From the NCBI RefSeq assembly GCF_000190475.1, contig NZ_AEWH01000071.1:1-64000 (forward strand): DNA of 64,000 nt, in the 5' to 3' direction. The stretch's first letter is position 1. Each line of letters begins with the position of its first letter. The stretch comes from Ornithinibacillus scapharcae TW25. Lineage in GTDB: Bacteria > Bacillota > Bacilli > Bacillales > Amphibacillaceae. Made by a program: the position numbers and the translations under genes. The notes under the pieces are model-generated. The model ran no database searches. It was not told the origin of the DNA and saw only the letters and a list, made by a program, of their open reading frames with translations. Below, in pieces: positions 56,501 through 64,000 of the stretch.

Positions 56501-59500
56501 CCTGTACGTACCCCTCATATAATTTTTTGAATTCTTTCCTAAATAATCCCATCGACCATCCATCGGATACGATATGGTGCATTCGTAAAAAGAGAATGTG
56601 CTTCTTATCGGATAGTTTGATTAAAGTTGGTTCGAAAAGTGGTCCTTCTTCTAAATTAAACGGTCGATTCATCTCTTCTGAGATAAAAGCTTGCACCTCT
56701 TCCTCTTCCAACTCGAGTGCGTTTACCGTAAAGCCATTTATAGAATCAATTACTTGAACTGGCATCCCCTTTTCATTTGAGTACATGAAACGTGTTCGTA
56801 GAACACTATGCCGCTCAACAATCGAATGTAACCCTTTTTTCAATGCTTCCCGATCTAATGCTCCGTTGAGTTGGATAGCTCCACATATATGATAAGCTAC
56901 ACTATCTGGGTCTAAGCGATGAAGTAGCCACATCCGTTGTTGAGCGAAGGAAAGCGGAATGTCTTGCTCTTGTCCCCTCACTGGCATCGGAGTGATTTTC
57001 TTAATTTCAAGTCGCTCCTTATGTTGAATACGACCAACTAACTCATAAATTGTTTGATATTCAAATATTTCCCTCAGGGGCAGTTCAATTTGAAAATGAT
57101 TGAAAATATGCGCTACTATCTGAGTCGCTATTAACGAATGTCCACCTAAATCAAAGAAGTTATCGTGAATGCCAACTCGTTCGATTCCCAGTATATCGGA
57201 CCAAATCTTAGCCATCCGAATCTCTAAATCCGTACTTGGGGCAACATAATTGACCAGTTCCGGCCTATCCATACTTGGTTCTGGTAGAGCCTTCCGGTCT
57301 ACTTTTCCGTTTAAAGTAAGTGGCAGCTGTTCCATCTGGATAAAGCGATTTGGAACCATATAAGATGGTAGCCTTTTCTCAAGGCTTGTCCGTATCCGCT
57401 GAATCCATCCTTCTTCTAATCCCCCTACGACATAGGCCACCAACTGCTTTTCCTCTCGCTCTCCCCAACAGTGAACAACAGCGTCTTCAATACCCCTTAG
57501 TTCTTGGATAATACGTTCAATCTCTTCGAGTTCAATTCGGTAACCCCGTATTTTCACTTGAAAATCCTTTCTACCGATAAACTCAATCGTTCCATCTCCA
57601 CGGTATCGAGCTAGGTCTCCTGTACGATAAAGTCGTTCTCCTTTTTTCCATGGGTGCTGAATAAACCTGCTTCTCGTTTGTTCCTCTTGATTTAAATACC
57701 CCTTAGCTAAACCATCTCCTCCAATAAAAAGTTCACCTACGGTTCCAACTGGAACGGGTTGAAATTCTTGATCTAAAAGATAAACTTGGGTATTGTTGAT
57801 TGGCTTTCCAATAGGGATCGTATTTTTGTACTCATAATCGGTAAGGGTAAAGGTACACGTAAAGGTAGTATTCTCAGTTGGTCCGTACCCATTAATGAGT
57901 CGACATTCTGGAAACGTCTGGCGTACTTTGTTACAATGCTGCACGGACAAGACGTCTCCTCCTGCAAGCAATTGTTTCAGGCCTTGAAGGTCTTCTAGAT
58001 GCCGATCGACTAATTGATGGAATAATCCTGCCGTTAACCAGACTGTCGTTGCTTTCGAGTTGCGGATCCATTCACCTAATTCCGAAAGAGACGGCTTTTC
58101 AATTGGCATCAGAACTAATTTACCTCCGTTAAGAAGTGCACCCCAAATCTCAAATGTGGAAGCGTCAAACGATACAGGGGCAATCTGCAAGATGGTTTGT
58201 TCTGAGTCGAGTTGTACATAGTCCACATTCTTAACCAAACGAACTATACCCCGATGGGGTATGACTACTCCTTTTGGCTTTCCAGTTGATCCAGATGTAA
58301 ACATAATATATGCTGGTTCCTCTGCTCTCTCATTATCCCTTCCCGTTTCTTCTGAAAGAATATTCTGATGACTGTACTTACTGATCTCCTCTTGTGCCTC
58401 ATCTAAATAAATCAATTTGGAGAATACAGATGGAGCATTCTTGGCCATCTTCCTTGTCGTTAGAACTGTGTGAATCCCCTCTACCATATTCTTGACTCGT
58501 TCTTCTGGGAGAGAACGATCTAGAGGTATATATATTCCACCTACTTTTAATATTCCCAGCATGGAGATCACCATGGATATGGAAGAGTTCATCCATATTC
58601 CTATCTGGTCTCCAGGTTTAATCCCCTGATCAAGTAGATATCTCGCCAATTGATTGGAATGTTCATTCACTTCCTGGTAAGTCAGTGTCTGTCCTTTCTC
58701 TTCCAAAGCAATATGACTAGGTGTTTGAGTAGTCTGCTCTTCAAATAATTGGTCCACACTCTTTTGTCTCGGATATTCCGTTTGGGTATTGTTCCATTTT
58801 TCTAATTGAATGTGACACTCTTTTTCTGTTAAAGATTCGATTTCTCCTACTTGTAGTGATGATTTCTGTAACTCTTCTTCCGGGTAGCTAAACAAATCAT
58901 CGTCTATTTCCCGTTCCTCATATCCGAGGTTTCTATTAGTAACGCCGCTGGCTAAAGCAGGCATATTGCTTTTACCAGAATTTAAAAGTTCAATCTGGGA
59001 TATTGGAAGGTTTATATCTTCAAGTACTTGGTCTATAATATGGATTAGTTGGTCAACGATACTTCGAACTGTTTTTTTAGCATATAATTCGGTACTATAA
59101 TCAAATGCAATGTTTAGAATACCGTCTTTTTTCCAAGTAATCATCAATAGGTCAAATTTACTTGTCGTTTGTTTGACATAATATTCTTCTATAGTCAAGT
59201 CAGAAATAATTAATTTCTCGCTCGGTGTATTATGATGTACATATGCTACTTGTACAAGTGGATTATGGCTTACTTTCCGTTCCGGATTAACGATTTCCAC
59301 TATTTTTTCAAAGGGAACATCCTGATTTCGAAATGCCTCTAAAGTAGTATTTGTGATTTTCTCTAATGATTCATTAAACGTCTCGTTTTCAGATAATTGT
59401 GAGCGTATAACTAATGTGTTTACAAAAAAACCTATTATATCTTCTAGCTCTTTAGAGTTTCTATTTGCGATTGGAGAACCAATACCGAAATCATCTTGTC

Positions 59501-60416
59501 CCGTGTAGCGAAATAATAATGTCGAGTATACTGCAAGCATAAACATATACAAAGTACAGTTGTGTTTAAGACAAAATTGCTCGATACGCTCTGACAAGTT
59601 TTCATCTAACTCAGATTGGTACCTTGCTCCCTTGTTAGATAGTACTTTCGGCCGTTGAAAATCCGTTGGAATTTCTAACGATTTTATATTCTGTAATTGA
59701 TTTTGCCAATATTGAACCTGTTTTTCATATCCCCCCTTATCAAAGAGGTCCTTCTGCCAGTATGCAAAATCATTATATTGAATTGTAGGTTCTTGAAAAA
59801 TTGATAAACTATCTTCCTGTACTTCTTCTAGTGTATGGTAAGCCTGATACATACCTTTTAATTCTTTTCTTAAAATGGTAAAGGACCAACCGTCAGCTAA
59901 AATATGATGCATTCTTATTAGTAGCACATGATATTTCACATGTTTTCTAATGAGAGTCACTTCAAACAATGGTCCTCGCTCTAGGTCAAACGGCTTATCT
60001 ACCTCATTTGTAATGAATGATTCTATTCCCTGGTCATTCTCTTTTTCTACTAATTTTATATTCTGCTCTTTGAATGGTAGAACTATCGGTTGTACTGATC
60101 CATCTTCTTTAATATACTTATACACCGTTCTTAAAATTTTGTGTTTTTTTACGATCGCATTAATGCTCTTGAGAAGGGTTTTGTAGTCCAATGGACCTTG
60201 GACTACAAAAGCATCGTACATATTGTATTGACTCCCACTTGGATCAAGCTGATGCAATAACCACATTCTTTGTTGTGCAAAAGAAAGGATATTCTTATCC
60301 TTTACTTTTTTTATCCGTGGTTTGTCATGATTACGTTTTGACTGCAACATACTTCGAAGCAACAGCTTTTTCTGTTCATCAGATAGGATTTTAACTTTAT
60401 TGTCACGAGTTCCCAT
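50583..60416 (-). CDS. Three-module NRPS C-A(Val)-T-C-A(Val)-T-C-A(Thr)-T
   Basis: The 3277-residue protein has the domain order C1 (about 45-480, HHILADG), A1 (545-1050), T1 (about 1088), C2 (1160-1590, HHIVSDG), A2 (1600-2105), T2 (about 2142), C3 (2212-2640), A3 (2655-3165), T3 (about 3200). All T domains read LGGHSL. Codes by eye: A1 and A2 D-A-F-W-L-G-G-T-F-K (Val; known Val code has Ile at position five), A3 D-F-W-N-I-G-M-V-H-K (the classic Thr code). C2 and C3 look LCL-type, so residues should remain L. A1-T1-C2 and A2-T2-C3 are near-identical. AAGGGG stands ten bases before the ATG; five bases separate its stop from the next open frame. Confidence 0.95.
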   Translation of the reverse strand: MGTRDNKVKILSDEQKKLLLRSMLQSKRNHDKPRIKKVKDKNILSFAQQRMWLLHQLDPSGSQYNMYDAFVVQGPLDYKTLLKSINAIVKKHKILRTVYKYIKEDGSVQPIVLPFKEQNIKLVEKENDQGIESFITNEVDKPFDLERGPLFEVTLIRKHVKYHVLLIRMHHILADGWSFTILRKELKGMYQAYHTLEEVQEDSLSIFQEPTIQYNDFAYWQKDLFDKGGYEKQVQYWQNQLQNIKSLEIPTDFQRPKVLSNKGARYQSELDENLSERIEQFCLKHNCTLYMFMLAVYSTLLFRYTGQDDFGIGSPIANRNSKELEDIIGFFVNTLVIRSQLSENETFNESLEKITNTTLEAFRNQDVPFEKIVEIVNPERKVSHNPLVQVAYVHHNTPSEKLIISDLTIEEYYVKQTTSKFDLLMITWKKDGILNIAFDYSTELYAKKTVRSIVDQLIHIIDQVLEDINLPISQIELLNSGKSNMPALASGVTNRNLGYEEREIDDDLFSYPEEELQKSSLQVGEIESLTEKECHIQLEKWNNTQTEYPRQKSVDQLFEEQTTQTPSHIALEEKGQTLTYQEVNEHSNQLARYLLDQGIKPGDQIGIWMNSSISMVISMLGILKVGGIYIPLDRSLPEERVKNMVEGIHTVLTTRKMAKNAPSVFSKLIYLDEAQEEISKYSHQNILSEETGRDNERAEEPAYIMFTSGSTGKPKGVVIPHRGIVRLVKNVDYVQLDSEQTILQIAPVSFDASTFEIWGALLNGGKLVLMPIEKPSLSELGEWIRNSKATTVWLTAGLFHQLVDRHLEDLQGLKQLLAGGDVLSVQHCNKVRQTFPECRLINGYGPTENTTFTCTFTLTDYEYKNTIPIGKPINNTQVYLLDQEFQPVPVGTVGELFIGGDGLAKGYLNQEEQTRSRFIQHPWKKGERLYRTGDLARYRGDGTIEFIGRKDFQVKIRGYRIELEEIERIIQELRGIEDAVVHCWGEREEKQLVAYVVGGLEEGWIQRIRTSLEKRLPSYMVPNRFIQMEQLPLTLNGKVDRKALPEPSMDRPELVNYVAPSTDLEIRMAKIWSDILGIERVGIHDNFFDLGGHSLIATQIVAHIFNHFQIELPLREIFEYQTIYELVGRIQHKERLEIKKITPMPVRGQEQDIPLSFAQQRMWLLHRLDPDSVAYHICGAIQLNGALDREALKKGLHSIVERHSVLRTRFMYSNEKGMPVQVIDSINGFTVNALELEEEEVQAFISEEMNRPFNLEEGPLFEPTLIKLSDKKHILFLRMHHIVSDGWSMGLFRKEFKKLYEGYVQETSPTLSPLPIQYSDFSYWQRNLYEKGELEDQINYWKEKLRDVTPLNFLTDYPRPSRPTFTGKIEQFQLTAKETKQIKEWCQQHNGTFYMYMLSIIKVLLYRYTQQEDLCIGTPIANRNQAEIENLIGFFVNTLVLRTKVTGEYTYQELFEHIKESTLEAYSNQDIPFEKVVELVNPERDLTNTNPLFQVAYSHQNMSSEALEFEGLTVEEYQLEHTISKFDLMFLTSEIDGQFHVNVEYSTDLFKETTIQQLMGHLHKILKEVLRNPEVQVGKIDLLTEKERQLQLEEWNNTQTEYPRQKSVDQLFEEQATQTPSHIALEEKGQTLTYQEVNERSNQLARYLLDQGIKPGDQIGIWMNSSIPMVISMLGILKVGGIYIPLDRSLPEERVKNMVEGIHTVLTTRKMAKNAPSVFSKLIYLDEAQEEISKFSHQNILSEETGRDNERAEEPAYIMFTSGSTGKPKGVVIPHRGIVRLVKNVDYVQLDSEQTILQIAPVSFDAATFEIWGALLNGGKLVLMPIEKPSLSELGEWIRNSKATTVWLTAGLFHQLVDRHLEDLQGLKQLLAGGDVLSVQHCNKVRQTFPECRLINGYGPTENTTFTCTFTLTDYEYKNTIPVGKPINNTQVYLLDQEFQPVPVGTAGELFIGGDGLAKGYLNQEEQTRSRFIQHPWKKGERLYRTGDLARYRGDGTIEFIGRKDFQVKIRGYRIELEEIERIIQELRGIEDAVVHCWGEREEKQLVAYVVGGLEEGWIQRIRTSLEKRLPSYMVPNRFIQMEQLPLTLNGKVDRKALPEPSMDRPELANYVAPSTDIEIRMAEIWSDILGIERVGIHDNFFDLGGHSLIATRIVAHIFNEFQIELPLREIFECQTIYELVGRIQQMEPQEVKIITPMPVRGQEQDIPLSFAQQRMWLLHRLDPDSVAYHICGAIQLIGALDREALKKGLHSIVERHSVLRTRFMYSNEKGMPVQVIDSINGFTVSSLELDEEEVQAFISEEMNRPFNLEEGPLFEPTLIKLSDTKHILFLRMHHIVSDGWSMGLFRKEIKKLYEGYVQETSPTLSPLPIQYSDFSYWQRSQYEKGELEDQINYWKEKLRDVTPLNFPTDYPRPSRPTFTGKIEQFQLTAKETKQIKEWCQQHNGTFYMYMLSILKVLLYRYTQQEDLCIGTPIANRNQAEIEDLIGFFVNTLVLRTKVTGEYTYQELFEHIKESTLEAYSNQDIPFEKVVELVNPERDLTNTNPLFQVAYSHQNMSSEALEFEGLMVEEYQLEHTISKFDLMFLTSEIDGQFHVNVEYSTDLFKETTIQQLMGHLHKILKEVLRNPEVQVGKIDLLSEKERQLQLEVWNNTQTKYPNQKSIDQLFEEQVVKTPDATAVVFEDQSITYRALNQRANQLARLIRKKGVQADDLVGIMAERSIEMVVGILAILKSGGAYVPIDPIYPIDRIQYMLEDSGVKLVLTQQLLTEQLESYQGDIVFLDDQENYQGDTENLVTISTPNSLAYIIYTSGTTGMPKGVMIEHRNVVRLLFNDKTPFDFNQTDVWTMFHSFCFDFSVWEMYGALLYGGKLIVISKEIAQNPKAYLNLLKEERVTILNQTPTAFYQLIEEDLKSQEKDLSIRKVIFGGEALAPRLIGKWQEKYEEIDLINMYGITETTVHVTYRLLTKEDIENNSRTIGSAIPTLIVYLLDNDGNLVPVGVPGEIYVSGAGVARGYLNKSDLTAERFLENPFIPGERMYKTGDLGRWLPDGTMEYLGRIDDQVKIRGYRIELGEVESHLLKLESIQEAIVLVREDKNIDKYLCAYIVSEREVNGSEIRQNLAKNLPGYMIPAKIVQLEKMPLTLNGKVDRKSLPEPSMDRPELDNYVAPSTNLEIQMAEIWTDILGIERVGIHDNFFELGGHSLLATQIVAHILNEFHVELPLREIFEKPTIHELVNFIENEKITQDGKNQAMNLEDILNEIQNLSDEEVKNRLKAKI
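52474..58797. repeat. Tandem duplication of an A-T-C unit, 3162 bp per copy
   Basis: Copies at about 55636-58797 and 52474-55635 lie head to tail in the same frame; the constant offset of 3162 bases equals 1054 codons. Matching stretches differ by scattered single bases (two in 81 in one sampled stretch) with a cluster of changes in the T-C linker. Edges are approximate: similarity falls off near 58800 on one side and near 52470 on the other. Both copies keep the same Val code. Confidence 0.9.
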
Positions 60417-60480
60417 TCTATCTTTCCCCTTCTTTAAAGATCCCTGCTTGAGATTAAGTAGTCACCAATAGCCAAATAAT

Positions 60481-62124
60481 CTATCTTCCCTTTTTAAACG
60501 TTTTAATTGCATCAAATGGTGTGCAGACAATGGGTTCTCTATCGTTATACGAAGTATTAAGTACCATAGGAACTCCTGTCAGTTCATAGAAAGAGGATAT
60601 TAATCTATAATATCTTGGGTTTGCTTCTCTCCTCACTGTCTGGACACGGCTTGTACCATCTACATGTACAACCGAAGGAATTTTAGATTTATCTTTCGCT
60701 TTAAAACTCATCAACATGAAATCAGTTGCACTTGACTCTTTATCCATCACAAACCAATTATTTGCTTCTTCCGCAAGAACGCTTGGTGCAAATGGACGGT
60801 AATCCTCCCTATTCTTAACCACATGGTTTAGACGTTCTCTCATTTCATATTTACGAGGATCGGCTAGTAAGCTTCGATTCCCTAATGCCCTCGGTCCAAA
60901 TTCCATTCTTCCCTGAAACCAAGCAACAATATTTTGCTCACTTAGCAATCTAGCAACCTCTTTCTCTATCTCATCGACCTTGTTATAGATCAATCCTTGT
61001 TCTTTAATCACTTTTACTATTTCCTCATCTGTAAATTCTGGACCAAGATAAGCATTCTTCATTGGTACTCTTTCTGTGTTTTGTAATATATGGTGCCAAA
61101 TATAGTATGCAGCCCCCAATGAAGTACCACCATCATGTGCTGCAGGTTGTATATAAATTTGTTCGAATAGACTTTGTTTAAGTAAAATTTCATTGGCAAC
61201 ACAGTTTAAAGCCACTCCTCCAGCAAGACATAATGCATTTGTTTTACAATGTTCATAAGCATATTGAACCATATGTAAAATGGTTTCTTCTGTAACCTTT
61301 TGTAAAGCTGCAGCAATATCTTTATAATCCTGCGTCATTTCACCATCAGGAGTTCTCTTATGAACAGAGAACAAATTCTCTAACGGTTCAAAATCTTGTA
61401 CCCGAAATCGTAATACTTCATTGTCTAACTCAAACTTCCCATCAGGAACTAGCTTAACAATTGATTTATATTGATCTATAAATCGGTTAGGATCACCATA
61501 TCCCGCTAGCCCCATTACCTTGCATGCATCATATTCCGAATATCCTAAAAACATAGAAATCTTTTCCCATAAAAATCCTAAGGAAGCGGGATATTCGATT
61601 TCGGCAAATCCATTAAGCTCATGACCCTTCCCATAACAGAATAATGTTGAACCAGTTTCACCGATTCCATCCACCGCTAATACAGCGGACTCTTCAAAGG
61701 GGGATGGATAAAACGCTGATGCCGCATGACACATATGATGGCTAATCCAATGAAATTCTCCATTGAAGCCCATGGACTCTAACTTTGAAGGAATTGTCTG
61801 AAGCTTTTTCAGATATAAATTTTCTCCCTCTTCACTACCCCAATCTCCTTGAATCACATAATCTTCAAAATCCTTATTAGCAAGTCTTTTTTCTGGTAGC
61901 ATCGAGTATCCTATCGCTTCAACATCCTGTATCTGTATACCCGCTGTATCTAAGCAATATTGTAACGCCTCTATAGGGAGTTGATCTGGGTTATCAACAT
62001 TTGCCGGTTTTGCATGTTTAATTCTTGTAAAGCGCTCCTCTTCTGCTGCTGCAACAATCTCACCGTTTCTTAGTAGAGTGACTGATGATTCATGATAAGC
62101 ACTATTTATGCCAATAATATACAT
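60481..62124 (-). CDS. NodU/CmcH-family carbamoyltransferase, C-terminal frameshift
   Basis: The 547-residue enzyme transfers carbamoyl from carbamoyl phosphate, via carbamoyl-adenylate, to a hydroxyl or amine. The N-terminal Kae1-like fold starts YIIGINSAYHESSV; the metal and active-site motif is WISHHMCHAASAF (His129, His130, His133) followed by VLAVDGIGE. The YrdC-like C-terminal part has FQGRMEFGPRALGNRS and NTSYNDREPIV. The frame stops at TFKKGR, but one more A in the A5 run near 60487-60491 would continue as GKIDYLAIGDYLISSRDL to TAA at 60434, the normal family end. So about 16 residues are lost by a one-base shift. AAAAGGAGG precedes the ATG. Confidence 0.92.
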   Translation of the reverse strand: MYIIGINSAYHESSVTLLRNGEIVAAAEEERFTRIKHAKPANVDNPDQLPIEALQYCLDTAGIQIQDVEAIGYSMLPEKRLANKDFEDYVIQGDWGSEEGENLYLKKLQTIPSKLESMGFNGEFHWISHHMCHAASAFYPSPFEESAVLAVDGIGETGSTLFCYGKGHELNGFAEIEYPASLGFLWEKISMFLGYSEYDACKVMGLAGYGDPNRFIDQYKSIVKLVPDGKFELDNEVLRFRVQDFEPLENLFSVHKRTPDGEMTQDYKDIAAALQKVTEETILHMVQYAYEHCKTNALCLAGGVALNCVANEILLKQSLFEQIYIQPAAHDGGTSLGAAYYIWHHILQNTERVPMKNAYLGPEFTDEEIVKVIKEQGLIYNKVDEIEKEVARLLSEQNIVAWFQGRMEFGPRALGNRSLLADPRKYEMRERLNHVVKNREDYRPFAPSVLAEEANNWFVMDKESSATDFMLMSFKAKDKSKIPSVVHVDGTSRVQTVRREANPRYYRLISSFYELTGVPMVLNTSYNDREPIVCTPFDAIKTFKKGR

Positions 62125-62146
62125 AAGTAATCCTCCTTTTATTAGA

Positions 62147-62950
62147 TTAGATTGAAAGGATTAAGCAACGTACACTACCGCCGCTTTTTTTGAACTCGCT
62201 CATATCCGTTTTAATCACTTTATATCCCCATTTAGTAAATTCCGCTTCCAATTCTTCAGTACAATTATCCATTAATATGTTGTTCCCAATTGGAATGTTA
62301 TTGCATACAAAATATTCCTTTGCATCTTTTTCACTACACTCAATTCTGCGTTCGAAGTTATCTCTTAAAAATTTTAGACTCTCCTCGGTAAATGCATCCG
62401 GATAGTATAGCAATGTATCCTTGTCAATATATGAAATGGCTAAGCCTAGATGGTATAAACTCTCATCTTTTAAATGCAGCTCGCCTTTAAGCTTTAATTC
62501 TGGATAAGTTTCTTTTACATAATCTATTGCTTCAGGTGAAGAACGTGGACCATATCCAAAAATTATATCTTCATCAAAGTAAACGATGTCTCCAAGTCCT
62601 TCGAAATACACCTCTTTAGGTACTTCATAAACAGGATAATCGTTTTCTTTCATCCATTTAATATAATGTTCCACTTCTCCTTGCCTTTCAGCATGTCGAA
62701 AGTTTGTCGCTAAAAACTTTTTATTATGAACCATTCCAGCATCCCCTATAAATGTCATATCTGGAAGTCCTGGCGCTGGTTCAAGAATTTCAATTTCGAT
62801 ATTTAAATCAGTAAGAATGTTATAAACGTAATCCCATTGCTTTTTAGCTTTCGCTTTATCTACTTTATTATTAATATCCATCCAAGGATTAATTGAATAT
62901 TCAATATCAAAATAAGTTGGTGGACACATAAGAACTTTTTTTATAGTCAT
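62147..62950 (-). CDS. Arginine deiminase/DDAH-fold amidinohydrolase
   Basis: The 267-residue protein of the amidinotransferase/DDAH superfamily begins KKVLMCPPTYFDIEYSINPWM, a start shared with arginine-dihydrolase (ArgZ/AgrE N-domain) and related proteins. Substrate and catalytic elements are FIGDAGMV (about 67-74), FEGLGDI (Glu117, Asp121), His167 (YHLGLA) and Cys262 near the C-terminus (SGGSVRCLIL). So it should attack guanidino groups. Possible roles: making ornithine or citrulline from arginine as precursor, or amidino transfer. Which one cannot be read from the sequence. It lies 22 bases before the carbamoyltransferase, in the same operon. Confidence 0.85.
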   Translation of the reverse strand: MTIKKVLMCPPTYFDIEYSINPWMDINNKVDKAKAKKQWDYVYNILTDLNIEIEILEPAPGLPDMTFIGDAGMVHNKKFLATNFRHAERQGEVEHYIKWMKENDYPVYEVPKEVYFEGLGDIVYFDEDIIFGYGPRSSPEAIDYVKETYPELKLKGELHLKDESLYHLGLAISYIDKDTLLYYPDAFTEESLKFLRDNFERRIECSEKDAKEYFVCNNIPIGNNILMDNCTEELEAEFTKWGYKVIKTDMSEFKKSGGSVRCLILSI

Positions 62951-63001
62951 GTTTAAATCTCTCCTCTATTAATTTAGTTATTTATTTAACTCAACATCCA
63001 T

Positions 63002-64000
63002 TTAATTTTCAATCTCTTCAAATAGCGAATCTAATTCCTCCCCCCCTAGCTCTAATTTCATTTCAACAATAAAATCTAGTATTGCTTGAATAGTCGGGTA
63101 CTCAAAAATAGCCTTTATCGGTAGTTCAATCTCAAATAGTTCTGATATCCTGGCCACTAATTGGGTAGCAGTTAATGAATGCCCCCCTAATTCAAAAAAA
63201 TTACTATTCAAACCAATATTATCTATAGGTAGATTTAAAGTTTCTGCCCAGCATTCTGCTACTACCACCTCCTCCTCTGTTACCGGTTTCTGAATCACTT
63301 TTTGTTGTCTAAAAATGTGTACAGCTGTTGGAAGGGAGTGACGGTCTACTTTTTTATTATTTAGTCTCGGCAGCTCTTCCATTTGAACAAAGATAGAAGG
63401 AACCATGTGCTCAGGAAGTTTAGACCTTAATTCTTCTATTATTTTCTTTTCCTCCCATTCCCCGTGAGGAACTACATAAGCAACAAGAGTATGATAGTTT
63501 TGGTTATCTCCTAAAGGTTGGACTATCGCCTCCTTCACTCCTGTTTGTAGATTTAATAGACTCTCAATCTCACCCAATTCTATTCTAAATCCTCTAACCT
63601 TAATCTGATGATCCAGTCTCCCTAAATGCTCTAGATTTCCATCATGTAATACCTTACCAATATCCCCCGTCTTATAGAGAATTTCTTCTTCTCTAAATGG
63701 ATGTGGGATAAATCGCTTTTCATTTAGATCATCTCGATTCAGATATCCGTTACTTACTCCTACACCACCAATATATATTTCTCCTATTACTCCCATAGGG
63801 ACTGGATTTAAGTCTGGATCTAAAATGAATACCTCTGTGTTAGGTACAGGCGTTCCTATTGGGACAGAGTCTTGCACACATTCAGGCGATGATACCCGAT
63901 ACCATGTCGTGGCAATTGTTGTTTCAGTTGGTCCATACACATTATAAAAGTTACGATCCAATGACCACCTTTTTGCAACCTTAATTGGACAACGCTCTCC
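63002..64000 (-). CDS. NRPS protein, C-terminal part (A-T), continuing beyond the window
   Basis: Open to the right edge: codons before 63961 read GERCPIKVAKRWSLDRNFYN, a normal A-domain stretch, so the gene starts outside. Visible are the A-domain end from NVYGPTETTIA onward and a T domain with LGGHSLTATQL (about 100 residues from the end). Only code positions 322 (Val), 330 (Ile) and 331 (Ala) are readable, too few to predict the substrate. The C-terminus is acidic (EELDSLFEEIEN), a possible docking tail. By order it acts before the Val-Val-Thr protein. Confidence 0.9.
   Translation of the reverse strand, partial: GERCPIKVAKRWSLDRNFYNVYGPTETTIATTWYRVSSPECVQDSVPIGTPVPNTEVFILDPDLNPVPMGVIGEIYIGGVGVSNGYLNRDDLNEKRFIPHPFREEEILYKTGDIGKVLHDGNLEHLGRLDHQIKVRGFRIELGEIESLLNLQTGVKEAIVQPLGDNQNYHTLVAYVVPHGEWEEKKIIEELRSKLPEHMVPSIFVQMEELPRLNNKKVDRHSLPTAVHIFRQQKVIQKPVTEEEVVVAECWAETLNLPIDNIGLNSNFFELGGHSLTATQLVARISELFEIELPIKAIFEYPTIQAILDFIVEMKLELGGEELDSLFEEIEN

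Noticed and set aside
52474-58797. Insertion sequence or composite transposon
   Set aside because: The long repeat is in-frame NRPS coding sequence with no transposase, terminal inverted repeats or target duplication.

Overview
The window looks like chromosomal DNA of a low-GC, spore-forming, flagellated member of the Bacillaceae. Sporulation genes (spoIID, spoIIQ, spoIIID), mbl, flhO, flhP and fabZ stand in an order like that of Bacillus subtilis, and start sites carry strong AAGGAGG-type ribosome binding sites. Genus is not decidable by eye; an Oceanobacillus/Ornithinibacillus/Virgibacillus-type organism is a guess.

Layout. 0-10 kb holds a secreted PA-domain subtilase, a small proteolipid-like membrane protein, the two halves of a ThrE-type exporter (the second frameshifted) split by a PAS-GGDEF-EAL gene, a CorC/HlyC-type protein and a YjfB protein. 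10-20.5 kb is the conserved fabZ / flhP-flhO / mbl / spoIIID / spoIIQ / spoIID block. It is interrupted by an AimR-like TPR receptor followed by a 38-codon secreted-peptide gene, which together resemble an arbitrium-type signalling pair. 20.7-22.3 kb has two DinB-fold proteins and a DUF4359 protein. 22.6-33.4 kb is a muropeptide and dipeptide uptake and recycling locus in the order dppA, beta-lactamase-fold hydrolase, dppBCDE, ykfABCD. 33.8 kb to the right edge is a nonribosomal peptide synthetase (NRPS) locus of at least 30 kb, read leftwards and open at the window end.

NRPS locus. Reading with transcription: a partial A-T protein, an arginine-deiminase/DDAH-fold hydrolase, a NodU/CmcH carbamoyltransferase, a three-module NRPS (Val-Val-Thr by eye-read Stachelhaus codes), a two-module NRPS (LYS2-like A domain of unknown substrate, then Ser), a one-module NRPS (Ser) ending in a thioesterase with a Cys nucleophile, a type II thioesterase, a KAS III-like enzyme, an asymmetric heterodimeric ABC exporter and an Sfp-type phosphopantetheinyl transferase. 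Small gaps and overlaps suggest one operon. The Val-Val part arose by tandem duplication of an A-T-C unit of about 3.16 kb.

Most unusual non-coding signal: four intergenic arrays of short degenerate units with the same spacing of about 20-21 bp. Two have a CGCGA-type core (18.95-19.23 kb and 26.78-27.04 kb). Two have a GGGACTAT-type core (8.05-8.16 kb and 15.17-15.27 kb). I know of no described function for them.

All family assignments rest on reading motifs by eye; no database search or alignment program was run.
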